Assembly: GCA_029936705.1 (NCBI GenBank)
Contig: JAPYSD010000137.1
Coordinates: 1 to 8,095 of the forward strand
Origin: Croceicoccus sp.
Lineage (GTDB): Bacteria; Pseudomonadota; Alphaproteobacteria; Sphingomonadales; Sphingomonadaceae
DNA: 8,095 nucleotides
Reading direction: 5' to 3'
The notes under the pieces are model-generated. The model saw nothing but the letters and a program-made list of their open reading frames with translations, searched no databases and had not been told where the DNA came from. Below, one piece after another: positions 1 through 5,198 of this stretch (position 1 is the first letter of the stretch; each line of letters starts with the position of its first letter). The translations under genes were made by a program, and so were the position numbers.

Positions 1-83
1 GCTTAGGCCTTACGCCTTCGCGCTTAAGGGACCCTCTCTCTACTCCCCACATGCAAAAACAAGCTTCTCAATATCGAAACAAA

Positions 84-115
84 AAAGGGCCGGCATTTGC
101 CGGCCCTTTCGTTTC
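84..115 (-). terminator. Intrinsic terminator of the leftward outer membrane protein gene
   Basis: An 11-bp perfect stem pairs 84-94 with 99-109 around an ATTT loop; its core is GGGCCGGC/GCCGGCCC. Read leftward, the hairpin is followed by a run of six T, the form of a rho-independent terminator, and it lies just past the stop codon of the gene at 133-738. Read rightward, the tract is TTTCGTTT, so weak bidirectional action is possible. No other gene is visible in the first 83 bases. Confidence 0.85.
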
Positions 116-132
116 CGTTCCAGCAGGAACGA

Positions 133-738
133 TCAGAAGCCGAAGACGGCCGATACCACATACTGGTCGCGGCTTACGTCCACGCCGCCATCGATCACGT
201 CACCCAGATAGGTGCCGTAATCGGTGTAGCGATACTCGCCGCGGAGGCGAAACGCCGAGAAATCGTACTCGAGGCCGGCGCCGAGCCGCAGTCCATCGAG
301 ATCCTCGTTCGCCGAGTATTCGCCGGTGCTGTCCGAATAGGACGCCTTGATCCGTCCGTTGCTATAGCCGCCCTTCGCATAAGCCAGCAGCTGCGGGGTA
401 AACAGGTAGCCCACGCGCGCGCCGATGTAGAGATCGCGGCCGGCACTCAGGCTCAGCTCGTCACCGACCTCCAGGACGTCCGAGACAGCATCCTTGACGC
501 TCGAATCCGTCGCCTCTGCTTCGATGCCCATCACGAAGCCAGCATCGTCGATGAAATCATAACCGGCCGTCAGGCCGTACATGACGCCGCTCTCGCTGCC
601 GTCGGCACCGGTTTCATCATTCTCCAGCTGCACGCTGTCGCCGCCGATAACCGCGCCGAAGCTTACGCGCTCATCTGCCATCGCAGGCGTTGCGGAAATA
701 GCTGCAATCGCGGCACTCAGAACCAGATACTTCTTCAT
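133..738 (-). CDS. Outer membrane beta-barrel protein (porin family, Omp25-like)
   Basis: This encodes a 201-residue exported protein. Residues 1-21 form a clear signal peptide: KK, a hydrophobic Ala/Ile/Leu core, then a P-A-M-A cleavage site before D22. The mature part of about 180 residues alternates aromatic and polar residues with short Gly/Asp turns, contains an L-R-G-E-Y-R-Y-T-D-Y-G segment near 170, and ends in V-F-G-F. A C-terminal Phe is the usual signal for outer membrane insertion. The length fits an eight-stranded barrel of the OMP_b-brl family. Such proteins usually have structural or surface roles, and I cannot name a substrate. The ATG at 738 was chosen over an in-frame start at 807 because it begins the signal peptide and has GAGGG at 743-747. 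Spacing to the ATG is four bases, slightly short. The gene ends at its own terminator and diverges from the next gene, so it is probably a single-gene transcript unrelated to the rest. Confidence 0.9.
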   Translation of the reverse strand: MKKYLVLSAAIAAISATPAMADERVSFGAVIGGDSVQLENDETGADGSESGVMYGLTAGYDFIDDAGFVMGIEAEATDSSVKDAVSDVLEVGDELSLSAGRDLYIGARVGYLFTPQLLAYAKGGYSNGRIKASYSDSTGEYSANEDLDGLRLGAGLEYDFSAFRLRGEYRYTDYGTYLGDVIDGGVDVSRDQYVVSAVFGF

Positions 739-754
739 AGAACCCTCACGTTGT

Positions 755-771
755 GCACCATGATTTGGTGC
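755..771. promoter_or_regulatory. Perfect inverted repeat in the leader of the outer membrane protein gene
   Basis: GCACCA at 755-760 and TGGTGC at 766-771 are exact reverse complements around a five-base spacer. The repeat lies 17 bases upstream of the ATG at 738, between the putative promoter (819-848) and the ribosome binding site. It could be a leader RNA hairpin that affects messenger stability, or a repressor site. Six-base arms are short, so chance is not excluded. Confidence 0.35.
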
Positions 772-818
772 TGCCGAACAACTGGAGCGATGCATCACTG
801 ATTTCAAGCCATCCTACA

Positions 819-848
819 AATTTACCACAAGATTGCATTCCTTCTCAA
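819..848 (-). promoter_or_regulatory. Possible promoter of the leftward outer membrane protein gene
   Basis: Read leftward there is TTGAGA (848-843), an 18-base spacer, and TAAATT (824-819), close to the sigma-70 consensus at both hexamers. It would give a leader of roughly 75 bases before the ATG at 738. The call is by eye only. Other hexamer pairs in this AT-richer stretch cannot be excluded. Confidence 0.35.
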
Positions 849-875
849 AACGAGTCACGATGCGGCAGGCAAACG

Positions 876-881
876 AGAAGG
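876..881 (+). promoter_or_regulatory. Ribosome binding site that favours the GTG start at 887
   Basis: AGAAGG lies five bases before GTG 887 and closely matches the Shine-Dalgarno sites of other genes here (4101-4106 and 6719-6724 are also AGAAGG). The upstream in-frame ATG at 860 and TTG at 833 have no comparable site. Confidence 0.55.
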
Positions 882-886
882 GTGCT

Positions 887-1444
887 GTGAAAGCCGCCGA
901 AATCTTTGAAATGGCCTTCTGGGCATTTCCCGCCATCTGCGGCCTAGCGATCGTTTTCGCAATCCGCGCCCTGTCGCCAAGAAAGTCACGGCATCGTCGT
1001 GACGCGCTTGATGGCCTCCACGGCATCTTGATCCGTCCCCGCCTGGAATTCTGTCAGACCAGCGGCGAGCTCTATTACGTGATTCACAACGTCGGCGAGA
1101 CTATCGCTAGCAATGTCGAGATCGCGTTGCCGGGCTGTCAATATCAGCGAGACTACACGCCTGGCTCCATCGGACATCAGTTCTTCTCTGCCATGGCCCG
1201 ATACGGCCATCTTCGATACAACAGGATGTCTCCCGGCCAGACCGTGGAATTTCACGTGACCCATATGCCGGCTTCGCAAGACAGCGCGCGCGTGGTCTTC
1301 TCGATCGTTCTTGAGATCCAGATGCGGTGGTCTGACACCTACGGAGACAAAAGGCTGGAAAGCCTCATGCTGCCGATAGAGAACCGCCGCCTCAAGACAG
1401 TATGGCGCGCGCCTTCCAAGCACGCGCGCATCGCATCAGCCTAA
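887..1444 (+). CDS. Hypothetical single-span membrane protein with a possible Ig-like C-terminal domain
   Basis: A 185-residue protein that I do not recognise. Residues 9-26 form one hydrophobic span rich in Ala, Phe and Ile. It is followed at once by a basic stretch (R27 to R36, with R-K-S-R-H-R-R). By the positive-inside rule the larger C-terminal part should face the cytoplasm. That part contains a Y-Y-V-I-H-N-V-G-E-T-I-A-S-N-V pattern near residues 63-77. Similar hydrophobic-N-x-G-x-x-A-x-N-V patterns occur in beta-sandwich (CARDB-like) domains; this is inference from pattern, not a family assignment. GTG 887 was chosen for its AGAAGG site. ATG 860 would add nine residues and TTG 833 eighteen. 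The stop codon overlaps that of the convergent gene at 1441-1851, with no terminator between, so each transcript probably runs into the other gene. Confidence 0.6.
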   Translation: MKAAEIFEMAFWAFPAICGLAIVFAIRALSPRKSRHRRDALDGLHGILIRPRLEFCQTSGELYYVIHNVGETIASNVEIALPGCQYQRDYTPGSIGHQFFSAMARYGHLRYNRMSPGQTVEFHVTHMPASQDSARVVFSIVLEIQMRWSDTYGDKRLESLMLPIENRRLKTVWRAPSKHARIASA

Positions 1445-1851
1445 TGTCGCGCCTCGAAGTCCGGATAATCCAAGCCGTCTGGCAGATCCGGCTTTGCGCT
1501 TGCAGGTTCGCGCAGCACGTCGAGAACGAAAATCGGCGTCGAATGCCATTGTCCGCTCTCGGACTTCCATTTCGAGATCTCGGTGTGGCCCTCGCCAGCC
1601 ACTTGTGACCCGACCGGGATGCTGCTCATTCGGCGAATGAAATTGGCTTCACTCTCACCGAGAATGGGGAAGTGCTTGACTACGTGGGTAGTCGAATTCG
1701 CCGTACCATAAAGGACGGCGGCCAGTTCTTCCTTATTGCGAAATCGGATCATCGCCGGCTCGTCGAGCCGTATCGAAAATTGCTCTTTTGCCTTACACTG
1801 CTGCAAGACTAGCCAGTCCGAAAGCTCGCGTCGCCCGCTAGCTTCAACCAT
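1441..1851 (-). CDS. Small protein with an SSB-like OB-fold signature (hypothetical)
   Basis: A 136-residue protein. Residues 79-113 read like the second half of the single-stranded-DNA-binding protein OB fold. In order they hold G-S-Q-V (81-84), E-G-H (87-89), K-W (94-95), S-G-Q (99-101) and T-P-I-F-V-L-D-V-L (105-113). In E. coli SSB the matching region runs G-S-Q-V, E-G, K-W, S-G-Q, then a beta strand. The first 50 residues do not obviously match SSB, and the C-terminal tail (residues 121-136) is partly acidic but lacks the usual D-D-x-P-F tip. It is therefore a divergent relative or a chance likeness, not a housekeeping ssb. The ATG at 1851 is the only usable start, since an in-frame TAG lies at 1875-1873. 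The best Shine-Dalgarno (GCGAGG) sits 13 bases away, which suggests weak or coupled translation. It lies 28 bases behind the 337-residue gene and is probably co-transcribed with it. Confidence 0.65.
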   Translation of the reverse strand: MVEASGRRELSDWLVLQQCKAKEQFSIRLDEPAMIRFRNKEELAAVLYGTANSTTHVVKHFPILGESEANFIRRMSSIPVGSQVAGEGHTEISKWKSESGQWHSTPIFVLDVLREPASAKPDLPDGLDYPDFEARH

Positions 1852-1879
1852 CGTGATTTGAAAACCTCGCCCCTAACGG

Positions 1880-2893
1880 TCATCCGACCGAAACCCCCTG
1901 ATCAGCCATAGTCTGAGCCGCTCTCGCAGCAGTCAAACTAATCCCAAGTTGGCTAACCTCGTGATCGATAGCTATTTTTCTGCTTTCGGGCAAGATATCG
2001 CCGTGGTTGATGTCTTTCGCAATTTCGAACCTCCCACCGCGCGAGATTTGTTCGAAGTCCCCCGCGGCCTGAGCCGTGACTTCTCGTGCGACTTCACCCC
2101 GGCGCTTCGCCGCCTGCCGAACGCTGTCCATGGCCTCGCCGCCGCCAGTGCCAAGGACGGCCTGCGCCTGCTTCTGAAGAACAAGGTCTGCTCCCAGCTG
2201 CATCGCTGCAGCGCTGGCCGACATCGGCTCGCCTGAAAGGCGAACGGACGCGTAAACTCGGCTCAACGCGCGCTCGACATCTTCAGAAGGATCGGTGCCG
2301 CCTATCACCTTCACCGCTTCTACAAGTTCGGCATCCTCGCCGGTACGCTCGTCTCCGTTCCGAACGGCCGCCAGGAGGCTCGCAGCAGCCAATCGATCCG
2401 TTTCACTCGTCACCAGCGATGCTGCGCCGGCCGCCGAGGGCATCAGCACCGCGATCTCCTCGTCAGAAACAAATCGCCCATCATAGATCCCTGCAGCCAC
2501 TTCCTCCTGCAATCTCCCAGGGATCTCGGACAACCGATCATCTCTCAACTCATCATCGATCACATCAGGGTTCGTTGCCGAGATCATTCTCGACAATGAA
2601 AGGACCTGATACGCACAGACCTCCGCTTCAGGCAGCCTCCCAGCGCCAAGTTTTTCCGCCGCCGCGTACAGAAACCCGCTTGCTCTCAGGAGCTCGATGA
2701 ACTCGTCGTCACCGCCCGCGCTGCGAGCAGTTTCGAAGGCTGCCGCTATCCCCGCGGCATAGGGATCTTCCGCGCTCACCTGTTCGCCGCGGGTCAAAGG
2801 GTCGATCTGCTTGAAACCCTTCAGTCGATGCTGATCGGTTGCTGTCTCCTGCGACATCCTCATCGCCAGTTCGTAGGCAGAAACCTGATTCAT
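1880..2893 (-). CDS. Hypothetical 337-residue soluble helical protein
   Basis: I do not recognise this protein. It has no signal peptide, no membrane span and no nucleotide-binding or HTH motif that I can see. It is rich in Ala, Glu and Asp and appears largely alpha-helical. A low-complexity A-A-G-A-A-S-L-V stretch lies at 154-161, a G-T-G-G-G turn at 248-252, and a more basic C-terminal part from about 257 (K263, R264, R265, R270). The ATG at 2893 was chosen because GGAG lies ten bases upstream and the promoter region sits beyond it. An in-frame start at 2971 would add 26 residues but would run through the promoter boxes at 2937-2965. It is the first gene of a likely two-gene leftward unit with the SSB-like gene, and it diverges from the acidic protein gene at 3006. 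A shared divergent control region suggests related function, but what that is cannot be read from the sequence. Confidence 0.75.
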   Translation of the reverse strand: MNQVSAYELAMRMSQETATDQHRLKGFKQIDPLTRGEQVSAEDPYAAGIAAAFETARSAGGDDEFIELLRASGFLYAAAEKLGAGRLPEAEVCAYQVLSLSRMISATNPDVIDDELRDDRLSEIPGRLQEEVAAGIYDGRFVSDEEIAVLMPSAAGAASLVTSETDRLAAASLLAAVRNGDERTGEDAELVEAVKVIGGTDPSEDVERALSRVYASVRLSGEPMSASAAAMQLGADLVLQKQAQAVLGTGGGEAMDSVRQAAKRRGEVAREVTAQAAGDFEQISRGGRFEIAKDINHGDILPESRKIAIDHEVSQLGISLTAARAAQTMADQGVSVG

Positions 2894-2911
2894 GAAATCG
2901 AAACTCCGGTT

Positions 2912-2940
2912 TTGGCATTCGTGAAATTCTATCCTAAAAA
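2912..2940 (+). promoter_or_regulatory. Promoter for the rightward gene at 3006
   Basis: TTGGCA at 2912-2917, a spacer of exactly 17 bases, and TAAAAA at 2935-2940 make a good sigma-70 type promoter. Transcription would start near 2947, giving a leader of about 60 bases. Its -10 box shares bases with the -10 box of the leftward promoter (2937-2942). Confidence 0.55.
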
Positions 2941-2965
2941 TACCGACATTCAGTCTTATTGCCAA
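2937..2965 (-). promoter_or_regulatory. Promoter for the leftward genes 1880-2893 and 1441-1851
   Basis: Read leftward there is TTGGCA (2965-2960), a spacer of exactly 17 bases, and TATTTT (2942-2937). Transcription would start near 2930, about 37 bases before the ATG at 2893. The -35 hexamer is identical to that of the opposing promoter, and the two -10 boxes overlap at 2937-2940. Confidence 0.55.
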
Positions 2966-2979
2966 CGCCAATCTGGCGT
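2965..2979. promoter_or_regulatory. Operator-like perfect inverted repeat ACGCCA-ATC-TGGCGT
   Basis: Two six-base arms are exact reverse complements around a three-base centre. The site touches the -35 box of the leftward promoter (overlap at 2965) and lies about 18-32 bases after the expected rightward start site. A protein bound here could block or activate the leftward promoter and obstruct the rightward one. No DNA-binding regulator is visible in the window, so the binder is unknown. As RNA, it could also fold as a small hairpin in the rightward leader. Confidence 0.45.
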
Positions 2980-3005
2980 CGGTGCCATAAAAGAAAGGTC
3001 ATCTG

Positions 3006-3947
3006 ATGAGCGATCAAGCAGGGGCGGCAAGCGCCTTCACCGAAGCGCAGGATTCTCTCAACCACGAGGTCGATATGGCTGACGGGGAACTCTTGGGCGT
3101 CGGTGCCGACGAACCGCTTGATCTCGGCCAGTACGAAGCTGGAGAAGCCGGTCAGCCCGAGGCAGTCAAAGACGAACCGGCCGACGAAGCGCCGCGCGGT
3201 TTCTCCCGCTTACTGCAGCCCGCACACCACCCCCGTGCTGCCGTCCATGAACAAGCGCAGGAAATTCCGGTCCCACAGGCGATCTACGGTGAAAGCGTCA
3301 ACTTCAAGAGCTTCGCTGAAAACAAGAGCGGATCAATCGAGCAATTTGCCGCAAGCCTGCAGCTCGCAGCCATTCAAAGCTCGATCGAAATGCCCGAAGG
3401 GCTCGAGCCCATCGAAGACCACCGCGAACATCCTGTCAGCAACCTCGTTCGCCAAATGGAAGAGGAACGACGCCCGGCCGAGGAGATAATCGGCGCCCTG
3501 GTCGATCGATCCAACAACATTGAAGGCGATGAGGAATACCTCGTCGACCCCGTGGACACCGTCAAATTCCTCGACGACCACGCACCCGGCCATGTCGAGC
3601 CCGAACTCGTGTCAGCATCTTCCGAGGACGATGCTGAAGGCCTGATCAATGACCTCGTGCGCGGTCATCTCCTGCCGCGCGTGTCGATACCGCTCGCGGC
3701 CGCCGGCAACCTCGAAGATGTCAATCTGCACATCCAGCGCGGCAACGCCACACTCGTTCAGACCGATGAAGGCTTTCAGGTTCAGCTCAGCATGGGGCAC
3801 GCCGTGCAGCTTCAGCGCGAAATCGAAAGCGAACTCTCCGAGAAGGAAAAGAGATTGCTCGAGATAGGCCAGGAAGTTGCTCGTATTGAAAGCGAGATGG
3901 CAAACCTGAGGGAATGGGGTGCCAATCTTGGTAATCTCTACCGATAG
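3006..3947 (+). CDS. Hypothetical acidic protein with C-terminal coiled coil
   Basis: A 313-residue protein that I do not recognise. Residues 1-65 are strongly acidic, rich in Asp, Glu, Gly and Ala, and probably disordered. A middle part (about 90-225) is Glu-rich with short hydrophobic patches. Residues 226-262 look like a small beta-rich segment (V-S-I-P-L, then L-H-I-Q and F-Q-V-Q-L). Residues 265-303 show a heptad-like pattern of Leu/Ile/Val among Glu, Lys and Arg, which suggests a coiled coil and oligomerisation or partner binding. There is no signal peptide and no catalytic motif. The ATG at 3006 has GAAAGG eight bases upstream. A second in-frame ATG at 3075 with GAGG five bases before it would remove 23 residues and is a possible alternative. 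It is transcribed from the promoter at 2912-2940 and ends at the strong terminator at 3979-4014. Its position upstream of the MoxR/vWA pair makes it a candidate partner, by context only. Confidence 0.75.
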   Translation: MSDQAGAASAFTEAQDSLNHEVDMADGELLGVGADEPLDLGQYEAGEAGQPEAVKDEPADEAPRGFSRLLQPAHHPRAAVHEQAQEIPVPQAIYGESVNFKSFAENKSGSIEQFAASLQLAAIQSSIEMPEGLEPIEDHREHPVSNLVRQMEEERRPAEEIIGALVDRSNNIEGDEEYLVDPVDTVKFLDDHAPGHVEPELVSASSEDDAEGLINDLVRGHLLPRVSIPLAAAGNLEDVNLHIQRGNATLVQTDEGFQVQLSMGHAVQLQREIESELSEKEKRLLEIGQEVARIESEMANLREWGANLGNLYR

Positions 3948-3978
3948 CGCCTCAACGACCTAAACACGCTGCAAACGG

Positions 3979-4014
3979 AAAGGGCCGCTCTCGTTCGAGG
4001 GCGGTTCTTTTTTT
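3979..4014 (+). terminator. Strong intrinsic terminator after the acidic protein gene
   Basis: A stem of about 14 pairs (3979-3992 with 3997-4010, including three G-T pairs) closes a GTTC loop and ends in a run of seven T (4008-4014). It follows the stop codon at 3947 by about 30 bases. Its left arm contains AAGGGCCGCTC, the same 11 bases as the left arm of the terminator at 7952. Confidence 0.88.
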
Positions 4015-4112
4015 GGTTCAGTTCCCTGCACCAGGTGTGGGGACGGAAAAGTGAATGCTTTCTCCGGCTTCGCGCCTGGCAGTGCCTCCTCGCAGAGCCT
4101 AGAAGGATCACA

Positions 4113-4967
4113 ATGACGGACATCATCACCCGCCGAGCCGCACAGCGTGGGAAATTGCTCGATATCTATGCCCTCATCCAGAAGCTGATCGATTCAGATG
4201 CCGGCGAGCGAGCCGATACGCTTGCCGAGCTCGAGCGCGACCTCGGCGTGAAGGCGCTGAAATCCAGGAACTATGTCCAGTTCCGATTGGCGACCGACTG
4301 GCTTAGCCTGGATCTCGATGAAGGACTTCGCTCCTTCCACTATGAACGGCTCGACCGATGGAGGGACGAGATTTCATGCGAAATCGCGAAGGATCCCTTC
4401 GAGGCCGACAGCCATGTCACCCACCTGCATCTACTGGATCTGCACGGCGACGAGCTATCAGTCCTGCTCGGCAGCAAATTCCCCGAGCATGCGCCGCTGC
4501 GCCTCTTCGACCGCCTTCATTGCGACGTGCTCACGCTGTCGTCCTTGGTACATGCGGCAAATCGCAGCAATAGGGTTCCCTACTGCGCACCCAGCGCGGC
4601 GGCCGAGACCTGCATCGAGACTGCCGAGCTGTTTCTCTGCAACATCGCGCATATCTCCGCGGTTGAAGGTCTCGTGGTCAACGGGGATACGATTCACATC
4701 AACGGGTCGTTTGGCGGTACAAGCGTTACCGACCGCTGGTTTACATTCAAAAGCGAAATCCCGGATACCCTCTTTGCCAGCCTGGCTGGTCAAGGTCTTC
4801 ACAGAGCAATCGAGATCGACGGCCTATTGCCCTCCGATCTTCGGATTGTGAAAGCATCTCGCAGCAATAACGGAAGCGAGATCATCCTCGAGACCAATCG
4901 CTTCGAGGCGCCGAATATGTTCGTCCTCAATCCAGCAAGGCAGATCAGCCAGCAGCTCGCTGCATGA
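4113..4967 (+). CDS. Hypothetical 284-residue protein upstream of the vWA/MoxR pair
   Basis: I do not recognise this protein. The N-terminal 90 residues look helical and charged. A cluster of four histidines (H101, H104, H106, H111) with nearby acidic residues lies in a hydrophobic stretch, and five cysteines are spread over 89-176. This could bind a metal, but spacing fits no motif I know. From about 185 to the end the pattern changes to beta-like strands (L-V-V-N-G-D-T-I-H-I-N-G, W-F-T-F-K, E-I-I-L-E-T). No signal peptide or membrane span is seen. The ATG at 4113 was chosen for AGAAGG six bases upstream; an in-frame GTG at 4035 has no such site. It stands alone between the terminator at 3979-4014 and the hairpin at 4972-5000. 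Its promoter must lie within about 100 bases upstream, but I could not identify one. Position suggests a part in the vWA/MoxR system. Confidence 0.75.
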   Translation: MTDIITRRAAQRGKLLDIYALIQKLIDSDAGERADTLAELERDLGVKALKSRNYVQFRLATDWLSLDLDEGLRSFHYERLDRWRDEISCEIAKDPFEADSHVTHLHLLDLHGDELSVLLGSKFPEHAPLRLFDRLHCDVLTLSSLVHAANRSNRVPYCAPSAAAETCIETAELFLCNIAHISAVEGLVVNGDTIHINGSFGGTSVTDRWFTFKSEIPDTLFASLAGQGLHRAIEIDGLLPSDLRIVKASRSNNGSEIILETNRFEAPNMFVLNPARQISQQLAA

Positions 4968-4971
4968 AAAA

Positions 4972-5000
4972 TGGGCCGGGCAGTCAAACTGCCCGGCCCA
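4972..5000. terminator. Long perfect hairpin after the 284-residue gene, T-tract only on the reverse strand
   Basis: A perfect 13-bp GC-rich stem (4972-4984 with 4988-5000) closes a three-base CAA loop, starting five bases after the stop codon at 4967. Read rightward it is followed by CATCGG, with no T-tract. Read leftward it is followed by TTTTT. For the rightward gene it may be a tail-less terminator or a 3' end stabiliser. The T-tract orientation would stop leftward transcription, although no leftward gene is visible to its right. Confidence 0.6.
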
Positions 5001-5005
5001 CATCG

Positions 5006-5042
5006 GTTTCAATCAGCCAAATGAGGAGATGTTGACTGAAAC
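5006..5042 (+). other. Imperfect inverted repeat in the leader region before the vWA gene
   Basis: GTTTCAATCA (5006-5015) pairs with TGACTGAAAC (5033-5042) at nine of ten positions. An alternative pairing of CAATCAG (5010-5016) with CTGATTG (5042-5048) uses the same left arm. The two folds exclude each other. The loop holds an AGGAG (5024-5028) that has no well-placed start codon. Whether this stretch is transcribed is unknown. Confidence 0.25.
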
Positions 5043-5099
5043 TGATTGGCCCTTCGCTCAGCGGGTCGCATTGCCGAGAGAAAGGCCGCACATCGATGA

Positions 5100-5114
5100 G
5101 ATCCTTGTAGGATC
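5100..5114. promoter_or_regulatory. Operator-like palindrome GATCCT-TGT-AGGATC before the vWA gene
   Basis: Two perfect six-base arms lie around a TGT centre, about 85-100 bases upstream of the vWA gene start. TATAAA boxes follow at 5131-5136 and 5148-5153, but neither has a convincing -35 hexamer at normal spacing. That is the situation where an activator might be needed. A further ATCCTA lies at 5144-5149. The role is inferred from symmetry and position only. Confidence 0.35.
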
Positions 5115-5186
5115 GTCTGCTCGTGATGGCTATAAAAAAGTTCATCCTATAAAAGCGTGATCGACGCGTCGTGCATGATTGACGCT

Positions 5187-5192
5187 GGAGGG
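5187..5192 (+). promoter_or_regulatory. Ribosome binding site fixing the vWA gene start at 5199
   Basis: GGAGGG, six bases before ATG 5199, is the strongest Shine-Dalgarno match in the window. It rules against the in-frame GTG at 5157, which would add 14 residues encoded by an imperfect direct repeat. Confidence 0.75.
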
Positions 5193-5198
5193 AAAAAG

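Noticed and set aside
1..83. Short complementary runs such as CCTTA (8-12) and TAAGG (25-29) at the left edge
   Set aside because: Five-base arms with a 12-base loop are easily chance, and no neighbouring gene is visible to give them meaning.
97..801. A 234-codon rightward open frame opposite the outer membrane protein gene
   Set aside because: Its translation has no domain-like pattern and is rich in residues expected from antisense of a GC-rich gene. The leftward frame has a signal peptide, a C-terminal Phe and a terminator.
986..1423. A 145-codon leftward open frame opposite the membrane protein gene
   Set aside because: There is no supporting ribosome binding site or recognisable pattern. 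The rightward frame has a clear transmembrane span and a good AGAAGG site.
1441..1851. Calling the SSB-like gene a true ssb
   Set aside because: Only the second half of the fold resembles SSB, and the conserved C-terminal D-D-x-P-F tip is missing, so no gene symbol is given.
2086..2700. A 204-codon rightward open frame within 1880-2893
   Set aside because: Its product is mostly Arg, Pro and Ser, typical of an out-of-frame reading of GC-rich coding DNA.
5029..5160. A 43-codon open frame before the vWA gene
   Set aside because: AGGAG abuts the ATG with no spacing, third-base GC is only about 44%, lower than expected for a gene in this DNA, and it spans the palindrome and TATAAA boxes. A leader peptide is not fully excluded.
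5157..5198. A longer start for the vWA gene at GTG 5157
   Set aside because: It has no Shine-Dalgarno, and the extra residues come from an imperfect DNA repeat, while ATG 5199 has GGAGGG at ideal spacing.
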